Source: Opitutales bacterium
GTDB taxonomy: Bacteria; Verrucomicrobiota; Verrucomicrobiia; Opitutales; JAFGAQ01
Assembly (NCBI GenBank): GCA_022361075.1
Contig: JAKSBQ010000197.1
Location: 1-34,648, forward strand
Reading direction: 5' to 3'
Length of the DNA stretch: 34,648 nt
How positions within the stretch are numbered: position 1 is the first letter of the stretch; each line of letters opens with the position of its first letter. Positions 8,032 to 17,168 of the stretch are shown here, in pieces. The notes under the pieces were generated by a model that saw nothing but the letters and a program-made list of their open reading frames with translations, had not been told where the DNA came from and did not search any database. Both the position numbers and the translations under genes were made by a program.

Positions 8032-8778
8032 ATGAAAAAAGTCGCTATCTACAATCTCAAAGGAGGAGTCGGAAAAACCGCAACTGCGGTCAACTTGGCT
8101 TACTGTGCAGCAAACAGCGGCCTGAAAACGCTCCTACTGGACTTGGATCCCCAGGGAGCTTCCTCTTTCTATTTTAAAGTAAAGCCGTCAAAAAAATTCT
8201 CTGCCGAGAAATTCGCTCACGGAAAGAAGATTTTCAAAAACCTCAAAGAGACCGATTATCGCAACCTCGATCTCCTGCCGTCCGATTTCAGTTTTCGCTC
8301 CCTGGACCTGATCTTTGATGAGGAGAAGAAACGCGAACGCACATTGAACAAAATTCTGTCCAGCTTCCAAAGCTCCTACGATCTCGTAATCATGGACTGC
8401 CCAGCGAGTATTGGAGTAGACGCAGAAAACGTCTTTTACGCAGCTGACGTGTTGCTGATACCTGTAATTCCAACCATCCTATCCATCGAAACTCTTAATC
8501 GAGTGTTGGCTTTCCTCAAAGAACTTGGACATCAAAAGAAGAAGACTGTCGGTTTCTTTGCACAAGTGGATGGTCGGAAAAAGATGCATAAAGACACCGT
8601 TTTTAACCACACGATTAAAGATGAACCGTTTTTAAAAAGTACGATCCCTTTCTCATCCGAAATCGAAAAAATGGGGATCTATCGTGCACCCGTCACCGCT
8701 CGCCACCCGAATTGCCGCTCTTCAAAAGCATTCTTCGCTCTCTGGCAGGAGTTTAAGAAGAAGCACCTAAAAAAATAA
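8032..8778 (+). CDS. Orphan ParA/Soj-type P-loop ATPase
   Basis: This 248-residue protein starts at ATG 8032 with the deviant Walker A motif LKGGVGKTATAVN (about residues 8-20). Walker A' LLLDLDPQGASS follows at about 35-46, and the Walker B-like strand VIMDCPASIGV lies near 118-128. This is the classical MinD/ParA fold, which dimerises on ATP and positions cargo such as DNA or protein assemblies. No parB, parS-like repeat or MinE/MinC gene lies beside it, so the cargo is unknown. An isolated chromosomal copy is more likely to be a cargo-positioning or accessory ATPase than the main partition protein. The Lys-rich C-terminus (KKKHLKK) is consistent with nucleic-acid contact. Confidence 0.88.
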   Translation: MKKVAIYNLKGGVGKTATAVNLAYCAANSGLKTLLLDLDPQGASSFYFKVKPSKKFSAEKFAHGKKIFKNLKETDYRNLDLLPSDFSFRSLDLIFDEEKKRERTLNKILSSFQSSYDLVIMDCPASIGVDAENVFYAADVLLIPVIPTILSIETLNRVLAFLKELGHQKKKTVGFFAQVDGRKKMHKDTVFNHTIKDEPFLKSTIPFSSEIEKMGIYRAPVTARHPNCRSSKAFFALWQEFKKKHLKK

Positions 8779-8811
8779 GGGATACTCAGAGCTTGCCACA
8801 CCGGATACCCC
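8769..8811 (-). terminator. Probable terminator of the fumarase gene
   Basis: Reading the minus strand just after the fumarase stop, GGGGTAT pairs with GTATCCC (plus-strand arms 8805-8811 and 8779-8785) in a 7-bp stem with two G-U pairs and a 19-nt loop. TTATTTTTTT follows immediately. The T-tract lies inside the last codons of the convergent parA-like gene (AAAAAAATAA on the plus strand). The loop is long and the stem modest, so this is a moderate call. Confidence 0.45.
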
Positions 8812-8832
8812 TCAAAATTCCGAATAACTCTT

Positions 8833-10494
8833 CTAGATTTGCTCCGCTACGGACAGTGCACACTGTTCGCAAGCTTCACTGATTTCGGAAAAGAAGTCAT
8901 TCCCCTTATCGTCGACTAGGATGTAGGCGGGGAAGTCCTCAACTTCGATTTTCCAAATCGCCTCCATGCCTAACTCGGGATACTCGAGCACTTCCACCTT
9001 TTTAATATTGTCCTGAGCAAGCAGCGCAGCAGGTCCACCAGTGGATCCTAGGTAAAATCCACCGTAGGTGTCACAACCTTCAGTCACGTCCTTAGAGCGA
9101 TTACCCTTAGCAATCATAATCATGGAGCCACCGACTGCCTGGAAAGGCTTCACGTAGGAGTCCATACGACCCGCCGTAGTAGGACCGAACGACCCCGATG
9201 GCATCCCCTCTGGAGTCTTTGCAGGACCCGCGTAGTAGATCGGATGGTTTTTGAAATAGTCAGGCAAATCACCTTCCTTTTCCAATCGCTCCAACAACTT
9301 CGCATGAGCGATGTCACGTGCCACTACGATGGTTCCCGAGAGGCTGAGCTCTGTCTTGATTGGATACTGAGTAAGTTCAGCAAGAATATCCTTCATCGGC
9401 CGGTTCAGATCGATTTTGACGACACCCTGATAGTCAGCCTCACGCATGTGATCAGGAATGAAACGACCTGGTTTTGTTTCAAGCTTTTCGATCCACACAC
9501 CGTCTTTGTTGATTTTCGCTTTGATATTACGGTCTGCTGAGCAGGAAACACCCAGTCCAACAGGACACGAAGCACCGTGACGAGGAAGACGGATGATGCG
9601 CACGTCGAGGGCAAAGTATTTACCTCCAAACTGCGCTCCGAATCCAATTTTACGGCTCAACTCCAAAACCTTCTTCTCAAGTTCTACATCACGGAAAGCC
9701 TGACCTCCATCATTCCCTTCGGTCGGAAGGTTGTCGAGATACTTGGTGCTCGCGAGTTTGACAGTCTTGAGATTTGCCTCCGCGCTGGTTCCGCCGATCA
9801 CAAATGCGATGTGATAAGGAGGGCATGCTGCCGTACCGAGGGTACCCATTTTGCGGACCATGAATTGCAACAGCTTCTCGGGAGTAAGCAGTGCTTTGGT
9901 TTCCTGGTAGAGGAAAGTCTTATTCGCGGATCCACCACCTTTCGCTACGAACAGAAATTTGTAATCGTCAGCAGAAGTTGCGTAGAGATCGATCTGCGCA
10001 GGAAGGTTCGTTCCACTGTTCTTCTCGGTATACATGTCCAGAGGGATGGTCTGCGAATAGCGAAGATTTTCCTGAGTGTAAGTGTTGTAGACACCTTTGG
10101 AGAGTGCTTCTTCGTCACCACCGCCAGTCCAAACGTTCTGGCCTTTCTTACCTACAATGGTTGCGGTCCCGGTATCTTGACAGAACGGCAGGATCCCGTG
10201 AGCCGACACTTCTGCATTTTTCAGCATCGTGAGCGCGACGTTTTTGTCGTTTTGAGAAGCCTCAGGATCCTCGAGGATCGCAGCCACCTGCTCCAGGTGT
10301 CTGGGCCTGAGGAAAAACGAAATGTCTCTCATCGCAGTCTGCGCCAAGGCCGTTAACGCTTCCGGTTGAACTTTGAGGATCTCTTTCCCTTCAAATTCGG
10401 CTGTTGATACGTAGTCGTCAGTCAACAATCGATACTCGGTGTCATCCGCACTGAGTGGAAATGGATCTTGATATTTAAATGTAGGAGTTCCCAT
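8833..10494 (-). CDS. fumA: Class I (iron-sulfur) fumarate hydratase
   Basis: This 553-residue protein is a full-length class I fumarase, similar in length to E. coli FumA/FumB. It reversibly hydrates fumarate to malate in the TCA cycle, using an oxygen-sensitive [4Fe-4S] cluster. The three expected cluster cysteines are visible at Cys105 ([10 protein letters not shown]), Cys224 (GTAACPPYH) and Cys318 (GLGVSCSAD), at the same numbers as in E. coli FumA. The C-terminal beta domain, with [16 protein letters not shown] and the [14 protein letters not shown] block, is intact. It appears monocistronic. A 286-nt region upstream is shared with the divergent pst operon, and a candidate terminator overlaps the end of the convergent parA-like gene. 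Confidence 0.95.
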   Translation of the reverse strand: MGTPTFKYQDPFPLSADDTEYRLLTDDYVSTAEFEGKEILKVQPEALTALAQTAMRDISFFLRPRHLEQVAAILEDPEASQNDKNVALTMLKNAEVSAHGILPFCQDTGTATIVGKKGQNVWTGGGDEEALSKGVYNTYTQENLRYSQTIPLDMYTEKNSGTNLPAQIDLYATSADDYKFLFVAKGGGSANKTFLYQETKALLTPEKLLQFMVRKMGTLGTAACPPYHIAFVIGGTSAEANLKTVKLASTKYLDNLPTEGNDGGQAFRDVELEKKVLELSRKIGFGAQFGGKYFALDVRIIRLPRHGASCPVGLGVSCSADRNIKAKINKDGVWIEKLETKPGRFIPDHMREADYQGVVKIDLNRPMKDILAELTQYPIKTELSLSGTIVVARDIAHAKLLERLEKEGDLPDYFKNHPIYYAGPAKTPEGMPSGSFGPTTAGRMDSYVKPFQAVGGSMIMIAKGNRSKDVTEGCDTYGGFYLGSTGGPAALLAQDNIKKVEVLEYPELGMEAIWKIEVEDFPAYILVDDKGNDFFSEISEACEQCALSVAEQI

Positions 10495-10652
10495 AAGTCT
10501 TCAGCTTCCTAATTGTGTTGTTTTTGTGTCCGATTTAACGAAACAGAAAATATTCAAAATGGTCATTTTAGAGAGATGATCAATCAATTTCACTAATCGA
10601 TCGCATTACTAAAATCCGTTTCTCTAATCATCCAACTCTCCTTTGCTCATTC

Positions 10653-10784
10653 ATGGGGTTAAATATTCGTAACATCCTTATTTTTGAGTTGTGTCTGCCA
10701 GCAAATGACAGAGAGGTTTCAGATTGGCTAGACAATGCGGGCCTCCTGGACAGGCTATTCGCGAGAGCTAGTGGCGCGCGATGA
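10653..10784 (+). CDS. Possible 43-residue leader ORF overlapping pstS (ATGA)
   Basis: ATG at 10653 opens 43 codons ending in TGA at 10782-10784. This overlaps the pstS start in an ATGA tetranucleotide. The predicted peptide starts MGLNIRNILIFELCLPAND and ends LLDRLFARASGAR; I recognise no family. Neither this ORF nor pstS has a good ribosome-binding site, so the overlap could couple pstS translation to the leader. The alternative is that this is simply untranslated promoter region. Conservation in relatives would decide. Confidence 0.35.
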   Translation: MGLNIRNILIFELCLPANDREVSDWLDNAGLLDRLFARASGAR

Positions 10785-11620
10785 ATAGGATACATAAATT
10801 TCTTGGAACCATGTCTTTACTGCTACTGGCAGCGACGAACGGACATGCGATTGAGAAACTGGTGATCAAGGGGTCCGATACACTCGGCGCAAAACTCATT
10901 CCTCAACTTGCAGAGGAGTTCCGTGCCCAGCATCCCGATATCATTTTCGAAATACAGGCTGAGGGCTCAACCACCGGAATATCCGCCATCATCGATGGGA
11001 CTGCAGATATCGCAACCTCAAGTCGCAAGGCGAGCATTAGAGAACGAACTGCGGCACGTGCAAAGGGAGTCACACTCAATGAAATAGTAGTCGCTTATGA
11101 TGGAATTGCCGTAGTGGTAAACGAATCGAATGTCCTGGACAACATTCGATATCGCGACCTCGAAAGAATCTTTACGGGAGATGTTGTCGACTGGTCTGCC
11201 ATCGCACCAATGTCCGGCCCAATTTCGCTTTACACACGAAACACTGCCTCGGGAACTTATCAGGACTTTAAGAAACTCGCAATGAGGCGAAGAGATTACG
11301 CTCACAAATCCCAAAAAATGGCCGGGAATGAACAAATTGTCCAGGAAGTCGGTAAAAACATAAATGGCATCGGATACGTCGGACTTTCCTATCTTAAGTC
11401 AGAGGGAATAAAAGCACTTCCTGTCGACCATGTACTTCCGAACGCCGAAACCATTGTTAACCAGTCCTATTCCCTCACAAGACCCAACTACTTTTACACC
11501 AACGGATCGACGTCCGGCATCACGAAGTCCTTCATCGAATTTGTGCTTTCAGAAAAGGGACAAACCATTATCGAGAGAGTGGGATTCGTCACCATCCCTC
11601 AGGATGCCTTGAATCTTTAG
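10781..11620 (+). CDS. pstS: Phosphate ABC transporter, periplasmic phosphate-binding protein
   Basis: This 279-residue protein has a Sec signal peptide (about 1-24, ending NGHA before IEKLVIKG). The mature PstS-type type II binding fold shows GSDTLG near 33-38, the SRKAS phosphate-contact segment near 86, and TRNTASGTYQDF in the middle. These are the oxyanion contact loops of the PstS/PBP-like family. It delivers phosphate in the periplasm to the PstC/PstA channel. It is the first structural gene of pstS-pstC-pstA-pstB-phoU, with a 66-nt gap to pstC. No convincing Pho box was found upstream; only one half-site-like CTGTCAT occurs, in reverse orientation around 10705-10711. Confidence 0.95.
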   Translation: MNRIHKFLGTMSLLLLAATNGHAIEKLVIKGSDTLGAKLIPQLAEEFRAQHPDIIFEIQAEGSTTGISAIIDGTADIATSSRKASIRERTAARAKGVTLNEIVVAYDGIAVVVNESNVLDNIRYRDLERIFTGDVVDWSAIAPMSGPISLYTRNTASGTYQDFKKLAMRRRDYAHKSQKMAGNEQIVQEVGKNINGIGYVGLSYLKSEGIKALPVDHVLPNAETIVNQSYSLTRPNYFYTNGSTSGITKSFIEFVLSEKGQTIIERVGFVTIPQDALNL

Positions 11621-11686
11621 TTTTCTTGTAAAGAACGGATATTCCGTTTGAAATCCGAAGAATAATCCTATCGGAATACGCATCAG

Positions 11687-13285
11687 ATGGAATCCAACTC
11701 CAACAAAGAATCTAGCATTAAAGACATTTTGTCGCCCTCCCCTAAATTCTGGGGAATACGGACGGAACAGTGGATCAAGGTGTTTTTTTTCGGCAACGCT
11801 TGGATGTCCATCCTCATTCTCTTCCTAATTGCAGTTTTTCTTTTTAGAGAAGGGGCCAGTTTCTTCTCCCTCCGGAATGGCAGTCACCAATTGTATCGAA
11901 GAGCAGGGCTTGAGTTTGTCGAGGAATTTAAACTCACCCAAGAACACTTCACCTCAATTTATCGATACCTCAACGAAGTCCGAACCAATCAAATCAATAT
12001 TCTGCGTGAAAAAGGGATGTCCTTCCAGGAAGCTCAAGAGAAGTGCGTGGAAATTGAAGATTATGCGTATTCATTCTACGATTTATCCGTCAGACTTGGC
12101 GAATTAACTTCGGAGCTTTCCGACTTTGTAACGACCTTCAGGGATCAGTTTCTCTCGAATGAAAACTTAAGAGATTATCAACAAACGCTGGTCGAAGCGG
12201 GTAAAGTTGAGGAAGCAGAAGCAGTTCAGATCGATCCCGTAGACTTTGAACTCATCCGCACACTGTTGATTGAGCAAAGGGAAGTATACAACGAGACTAC
12301 GACTGCACTAGTTGAGGATATCTCATCTTTCCGAAAAACTTTTCCCGAACTCCCAAGCGGGGAAACCCAAACAATCCACAGTCGATTCATCCAAGAAACC
12401 GACGCATTTATTGCATCTATCCCTGAGCATGCCAAACGACTGCAGGAATGGGACCCCGATAAGCCAATTGGTTGGTCCAGTTCGTTCACCTCTTTTCTTT
12501 TTGGACGTAATTGGGTCACCAACAGTTTCTGGCAGGACTGGTATGGATTTCTCCCTTTGTTAACAGGTTCTCTGTTGGTTTCCGCTATCGCACTAACCAT
12601 CGCGATTCCTGTTGGTGTCTTTGCAGCAATCTACGTCAATCAGGTTGCCCCCAGTCGGGAACAAAAGATTGTCAAACCCTGCATCGAATTCATCTCCGCA
12701 GTTCCTTCCGTAGTTTTAGGGTTCTTTGGAATAGCAGTCCTCAGTGAATTATTAAAAACCATCTCTGGGTGGCCGGGTTTGGACTGGCTGCCATTCTTCC
12801 CGATCACAGAAAGACTAAATGCGTTCACTGCGGGTTGTCTCCTCGCCCTGATGGCGATTCCTACGATATTCACTCTCGCGGAAGACGCTTTGGACATGGT
12901 TCCCCGAGCACACATTGAGGCTTCCTACTCCATGGGCGCGACAAGACTGCAAACCATCATTCACATCGTATTGCCTTCTGCATTATCAGGCATCATTTCC
13001 GCTATTCTTCTTGGATTCGGAAGAGTGATTGGTGAAACTATGGTGGTTCTACTCTGTGCAGGGAATCGCATCATCATACCAGATATTTCAGAAGGCTTGG
13101 GAGTCATGGTGGAGCCCGTTCACACCATGACCGGAATCATCGCCCAAGAGATGGGTGAAGTCGAGCGGGGCTCTATCCATTACCGAGCTTTATTCGTACT
13201 GGGAATGTTCCTGTTTGTGATCTCACTGACGATCAACGGAATTGCCCAAAGGATCGTGAAACGAGTAAAAACCACCAATCTATGA
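11687..13285 (+). CDS. pstC: Phosphate ABC transporter permease PstC with ~200-residue periplasmic insert
   Basis: At 532 residues this is much longer than typical PstC (about 300). TM1 lies near residues 33-53. Residues about 61-265 form a hydrophilic, mostly helical insertion (many Glu and Gln, heptad-like spacing) that should lie in the periplasm. The usual PstC sequence then resumes with [21 protein letters not shown] and the remaining five or so membrane helices. The ABC-coupling EAA loop is at [20 protein letters not shown]. The last four bases overlap the pstA start. PstC forms the membrane channel with PstA and receives phosphate from PstS. The insertion could contact PstS or the cell wall; that is inference. 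Confidence 0.93.
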   Translation: MESNSNKESSIKDILSPSPKFWGIRTEQWIKVFFFGNAWMSILILFLIAVFLFREGASFFSLRNGSHQLYRRAGLEFVEEFKLTQEHFTSIYRYLNEVRTNQINILREKGMSFQEAQEKCVEIEDYAYSFYDLSVRLGELTSELSDFVTTFRDQFLSNENLRDYQQTLVEAGKVEEAEAVQIDPVDFELIRTLLIEQREVYNETTTALVEDISSFRKTFPELPSGETQTIHSRFIQETDAFIASIPEHAKRLQEWDPDKPIGWSSSFTSFLFGRNWVTNSFWQDWYGFLPLLTGSLLVSAIALTIAIPVGVFAAIYVNQVAPSREQKIVKPCIEFISAVPSVVLGFFGIAVLSELLKTISGWPGLDWLPFFPITERLNAFTAGCLLALMAIPTIFTLAEDALDMVPRAHIEASYSMGATRLQTIIHIVLPSALSGIISAILLGFGRVIGETMVVLLCAGNRIIIPDISEGLGVMVEPVHTMTGIIAQEMGEVERGSIHYRALFVLGMFLFVISLTINGIAQRIVKRVKTTNL

Positions 13286-14327
13286 CCACCGAACCACAAG
13301 AAGCTCCGACCTTTTTTGCTGCGGAGAAAAATCCGATTCGCAAAATAGAATCTGCGGTTCTGCTGCTGTTTCGTCTGTGCACATGGAGTATCCTAATCGC
13401 AGCTGCAGCTGTTTTTTTAACGATCCTCATCAAGGGCCTTCCGATCATCATTTCCTCGCAGTTTCCTTTCATCAATACTGATTTCCTTACCCAATCTCCC
13501 GAAACCCTCCACGTATTCGAACACAAAGGAATATCCTACGAACTAGCAGACTCTGATTTCAGGGCGTTCCAAGAGAAGACGGGAAAGACGATCCCTTCAG
13601 CAACCTACGCTCACTCGGGTGGAGGTCTATTTCCGGCGATTATCGGCACACTCCTGCTGGTGATCGGCTCCATGTTCATCGCGCTCGTGTTTGGAGTCCT
13701 GAGTGCCATCTACCTAAGCGAATACAGCAAACCAGGGAAACTCATTGATTTCATTCGATTATCGATCCTAAACCTTGCTGGCGTTCCATCGATTGTGTTT
13801 GGATTGTTCGGATTCGGTCTATTTGTGATTGGGCTCAACTGGAACGTTTCGCTGCTTTCAGGATGGTTTACTCTAGCGTTTATGGTATTGCCCATCATCA
13901 TCACTGCTAGTGAAGAGTCATTAAAATCGGTTCCGCAAGGATTTAGAGAGGGCAGTTTAGCCCTCGGCGGAAGCAAATGGAAAACCATTCGACGGGTGGT
14001 TTTGCCCTACGCGCTTCCAGGTATTCTCACTTCATCCATTTTGGGGGTTGCAAGAGTTGCCGGAGAGACGGCGCCCATCATGTTCACCGCTGCCTACGCA
14101 GTGAGAGACAGCCTTCCCTGGGAAATCGAGCGATGGAGTGATTTTCTTTCCAAGGTGTCATGGCCCTGCCCTACCACATTTACATCGTTAGTTCCAAAAT
14201 TCCTCAAAACGAATACACCGAACGTATGCAGTATGGAGCAGCATTGGTGCTGTTGGTCGTCGTGTTCGCGATTGCTCTTGTTTCCATGTTGTTACGCGGA
14301 CATATTCGCAAGAGAAACACTTGGTAA
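13282..14327 (+). CDS. pstA: Phosphate ABC transporter permease PstA, interrupted by a -1 frameshift near its 3' end
   Basis: The N-terminal ~285 residues are normal PstA, with TM1 near 30-50, a core containing [13 protein letters not shown], and an EAA loop at [20 protein letters not shown]. After IERWSDFL the frame reads unrelated Cys/Trp-rich sequence and stops at 14361. One base back (-1 frame), the sequence continues as proper Pst[17 protein letters not shown], then [19 protein letters not shown], ending [10 protein letters not shown] with TAA at 14325-14327. The break lies in a T-rich run at about 14141-14152; one extra T would restore LFQG. It may be a sequencing error, a real mutation, or less likely recoding, since no canonical slippery heptamer is seen. 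The intact protein would have about 348 residues. Confidence 0.88.
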
Positions 14328-14357
14328 CCCATTACAAACGTACAATTACGGTCTCAA

Positions 14358-15146
14358 ATGACTGATCCAAATCCAAATCGTCCTATACCGGAAACCGCAG
14401 TGGAGGTCAGTAGCATCGATTTCTACTACGGAAAGACCAAAGCTTTGGATGACATCACGCTCGATATCCCCAAAAATCAAATCACTTCCCTGATCGGACC
14501 TTCAGGTTGTGGAAAGACCACCTTTATTCGTTGCCTCAACCGAATGAACGACCTCATCGAGGGCGCACAACTTACACGCGGAACCATCAGGATTTCCGGG
14601 GTAGACATTTACGATAAACGCGTTGACGTTATTGAGCTCAGGAAAAAAGTGGGGATGGTTTTCCAGAAATCTAACCCTTTTCCAATGTCGATTTACGAAA
14701 ACATCGCCTATGGACTCCGCATGCAGAGCATTCGTAAAAAAACGATCATTGACGAAGCCGTTGAGCGAAGCCTGCGCAATGCCGCGCTGTGGAACGAGGT
14801 AAAAGATCGCCTGCATTCAAACGCCCTTGGCCTCAGTGGAGGTCAACAGCAACGCCTCTGTATCGCTCGTGCACTCGCCATCGAACCAACGATCATGCTA
14901 ATGGATGAGCCCTGCTCCGCACTGGATCCAATCGCGACCGCGCGCGTCGAAGAGCTCTTGTTTAACCTAAAAGAAAACTACACGATTGTCATCGTTACAC
15001 ACAGCATGCAACAAGCGGCTCGACTTTCGGATCACACTGCGTTTTTCTACCTGGGTAAACTTGAAGAATTCGGGGATACGTCCAAGCTATTTATGAATCC
15101 CGGAAACCCACAAACCGAAGCCTACATCTCGGGACGATTCGGTTGA
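14358..15146 (+). CDS. pstB: Phosphate ABC transporter ATPase PstB
   Basis: This 262-residue ABC ATPase is of PstB length. Walker A GPSGCGKT is at 47-54, Q-loop [15 protein letters not shown] at about 101-115, signature LSGGQQQR at 159-166, and Walker B IMLMDEP with CSALDP at about 179-191. The H-loop is [10 protein letters not shown]. The FQKxNPFPxSIxEN and NRMNDL segments are diagnostic of PstB rather than other importers. It energises phosphate import through PstC/PstA at the inner face of the membrane. It starts 30 nt after the corrected pstA stop and is followed by phoU after 6 nt. Confidence 0.97.
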   Translation: MTDPNPNRPIPETAVEVSSIDFYYGKTKALDDITLDIPKNQITSLIGPSGCGKTTFIRCLNRMNDLIEGAQLTRGTIRISGVDIYDKRVDVIELRKKVGMVFQKSNPFPMSIYENIAYGLRMQSIRKKTIIDEAVERSLRNAALWNEVKDRLHSNALGLSGGQQQRLCIARALAIEPTIMLMDEPCSALDPIATARVEELLFNLKENYTIVIVTHSMQQAARLSDHTAFFYLGKLEEFGDTSKLFMNPGNPQTEAYISGRFG

Positions 15147-15152
15147 GTATAG

Positions 15153-15806
15153 ATGAGAAGATTTTTTGACCCAGAGCTAGAATCCTACCGATCACAAATC
15201 GTGAGGATGCTGCTCCTCACGCACCAACAACTTAATTTAGCGTCTGAAGCGCTCCTTGAACACGACACGAGTAAAGCAAACAAAGTGCTGGAGATCGAAG
15301 AGGAGGTGGATCGACTTGAAATCGAGATCGATCAAGAAGCGATACGATTTTTAGGATTGAGAGCGCCAATCGCCAGTGAACTCCGCTTAATCATGGCTGG
15401 CTCCCGTATGAGTCACGAGTTTGAACGTATCGGAGACGAAGCGAAAAAAATCGCCAAACGCGCAGTTCGCAATCCAGGCTCCTTTCCAGAAGGTTTTGTG
15501 AATCGGTTCAGGGAAATGCACCGCGTCGCCGACAGCATGCTTGAGGACCTTCACAAAGCCATCAACAACGCTTCCGAATCCATAGCGGTAGATATCATCA
15601 AACGGGACATCGAAATCGACCTTTTAAATAAGGAGAACTACCCTCTTCTGATGGAGAAGGTCGAACAATCAGAGCTCGTGATCAAAACGGGATTTGAATT
15701 AGTCGCTTGCAGTAGAGCAATCGAACGAATCGGAGACCACGCGCAAAACATCGCCGAAATTCTCATCTTTTTCATTACTGGGCAGGATATTCGCATCGAC
15801 GACTAG
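15153..15806 (+). CDS. phoU: Phosphate-signalling / transport regulator PhoU
   Basis: This 217-residue protein has two tandem PhoU three-helix bundles. The metal-binding repeats are visible as EFERIGDEAKKIAKR near residue 90 and AIERIGDHAQNIAEIL near residue 190, the E/DxxxD pattern of the family. PhoU is a cytoplasmic regulator that restrains Pst-dependent phosphate uptake and keeps PhoR/PhoB-type signalling off when phosphate is plentiful. It is the last gene of the pst operon. No phoR or phoB gene is present in the window, so its signalling partner must be encoded elsewhere. It converges on rnpB, which ends 22 nt downstream on the other strand. Confidence 0.95.
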   Translation: MRRFFDPELESYRSQIVRMLLLTHQQLNLASEALLEHDTSKANKVLEIEEEVDRLEIEIDQEAIRFLGLRAPIASELRLIMAGSRMSHEFERIGDEAKKIAKRAVRNPGSFPEGFVNRFREMHRVADSMLEDLHKAINNASESIAVDIIKRDIEIDLLNKENYPLLMEKVEQSELVIKTGFELVACSRAIERIGDHAQNIAEILIFFITGQDIRIDD

Positions 15807-15828
15807 TTGATCCGAGAGGCGATGGACC

Positions 15829-16211
15829 GATCGCTTCGCAGAAATAAGCCGGATTCTGTACCCGATGGGTGCCGTTCATTTATCTGATCCCGCAGAAGCG
15901 GGAATCCCTCACCGAAATGAGGCGCGGCATACCCGAAACTTAAGAGCGGGCCACTCAGTTTCCTATTTTGCCTTGCACCGGATGGGGTTTATCCTGCCAT
16001 GACAATCACTTGCCATGCGGTGGGCTCTTAACCCGCCATTTCACCCTTACCCTTCGATAAACTTGGGGCGGTATATTTTCTGTGACACTATCCGTCACCG
16101 GAGCATTACTTCCGGTGCCCTTGCTTTCACAAGGCATCCTGCCCTGAGGTGTCCGGACTTTCCTCTATCCTACTTTAAAAGAACAGCGAACGACTTTCTA
16201 CGAAGCGATCT
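15829..16211 (-). ncRNA. rnpB: RNase P RNA (bacterial class A)
   Basis: The minus strand from 16211 to 15829 reads as RNase P RNA. The universal pieces occur in order: GAGGAAAGTCCGGAC (P4/J3-4 region), GAAAGCAAGGGCACCGGAAG, GGGTAAGGGTGAAATGGCGG, the GGTTAAGAGCCCACCG region, GGCAGGATAAACCCC and the 3' conserved ACAGAATCCGGCTTATT. The ends pair as helix P1 (GATCGCTTCG at the 5' end with CGAAGCGATC at the 3' end), which fixes the boundaries to within a few bases. It is the catalytic RNA that trims tRNA 5' leaders. A sigma70-like promoter lies just upstream. Confidence 0.96.
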
Positions 16212-16218
16212 GAAGAGC

Positions 16219-16246
16219 ATCATGCCCTAATTCAGGGCGGTATCAA
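16219..16246 (-). promoter_or_regulatory. Predicted rnpB promoter
   Basis: On the minus strand, TTGATA (16246-16241) and CATGAT (16224-16219) are separated by 16 nt. They place a transcription start about 7-8 nt downstream, near 16211, where helix P1 of RNase P RNA begins. The spacer contains a small inverted repeat (GCCCT / AGGGC). The match to sigma70 consensus is 5/6 and 4/6. Confidence 0.6.
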
Positions 16247-16273
16247 GCGCAATAACTTGAGCGTAGAAACGCG

Positions 16274-16981
16274 TCAGGAGTCGAAATAAACGAGTCGCGA
16301 ACACTGATCGCAGTAGGTTATTTCACCCATCTTAGCCTTCTTCAAGACGTCGTTGGAAACTCTCATATGGCATCCACCACAGTTTTGCCCAGTTAATTCG
16401 ACAATGTAAGGAGGGCGTTTTACCCTTCGGCTCAGACCTTCGAATAATCGAAAATCGGCTTCACCCACCGTTGATTTCTGTTCATCAAAAGCTGAATTCG
16501 CACTTGAAAGTTCAGCTTTCAGATTCTCCAATTTGTGTTCGCACTCTCCGATCAACTTTCGCTGGTAGTCCACCTGCTTCTGAACCTCCACTTTGAGCTC
16601 ATCGAGTTCGGCGTTTTTCTCATCCATCGCCTCCATGATCTCGAGTTCACGGGTTTCAAGATCACTGATTTTCTCCTCGGTCAGCTCGATTTCATGAGTC
16701 AGTGCGCGATACTCTTCGTTCTTTTTAACCTCAAGTTGCTGATTTTTGTAGCGACCAATTTGAGCCTCTGCAGACTCCACTTCGAGTTCCAAATCTTTGC
16801 GGCGAACTTCCAGTTCCTTCAACTCTTTGATGGTGCCATCAAGATGGGCTTCCTCATCTGTTATCTTTTGCTCCAGTTTTTGGATTTCCTGAGGCAAACG
16901 GCTTATTTCAGCCTCCAGACCTGCTACTTTATCAAACCGATCTTGTAGGATCAGCAGTCCTCTTATCGTATCGCTTACCAC
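16274..16981 (-). CDS. Coiled-coil protein with C4 zinc ribbon (CT398-like)
   Basis: The chosen GTG start at 16981 gives 235 residues beginning (M)VSDTIRGLLILQDRFDKV, the usual beginning of this family. The frame also continues to a TTG at 17026, which would add an unlikely hydrophobic stretch. Most of the protein (about 20-170) is long charged coiled coil rich in Glu, Lys and Leu. The C-terminus is a C4-type zinc ribbon: CGGC in GQNCGGCHMRVS and CDQC in ITYCDQCSRLVYF. CT398 from Chlamydia has the same architecture and has been linked to sigma54 and secretion components, so a nucleic-acid or protein scaffold role is plausible. It lies upstream of rnpB on the same strand. Confidence 0.85.
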   Translation of the reverse strand: MVSDTIRGLLILQDRFDKVAGLEAEISRLPQEIQKLEQKITDEEAHLDGTIKELKELEVRRKDLELEVESAEAQIGRYKNQQLEVKKNEEYRALTHEIELTEEKISDLETRELEIMEAMDEKNAELDELKVEVQKQVDYQRKLIGECEHKLENLKAELSSANSAFDEQKSTVGEADFRLFEGLSRRVKRPPYIVELTGQNCGGCHMRVSNDVLKKAKMGEITYCDQCSRLVYFDS

Positions 16982-17168
16982 GAGCGAAAGTAGAAATCGA
17001 ATTATACACGAAAGCAACGAAAACAAATTTCAACACCCACCCATTCCGACGTCAAAAATGAGCAATTCAGTTGAGAAACTGTCTAAAAAAGCTCTGTTCA
17101 GTGATTGATAAGTTAAAAACACTTTCTTGCAATTCCTGTCGGAAAACCAAAAATCTGTCCCATCATCT

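Noticed and set aside
9577-10356. A 259-codon open frame antisense to the fumarase gene
   Set aside because: The fumarase reading is unambiguous, with all three cluster cysteines. The antisense product has no recognisable domain and an odd composition; it is a shadow frame.
10691-10711. Pho box upstream of pstS
   Set aside because: Only one CTGTCAT half-site is present, in reverse orientation and inside the candidate leader ORF. The second half does not match, so it is too weak to call.
14328-14361. pstA appearing to end in an ATGA overlap with pstB
   Set aside because: That end belongs to the shifted frame. The conserved PstA C-terminus ends at 14327, so the overlap is a by-product of the frameshift.
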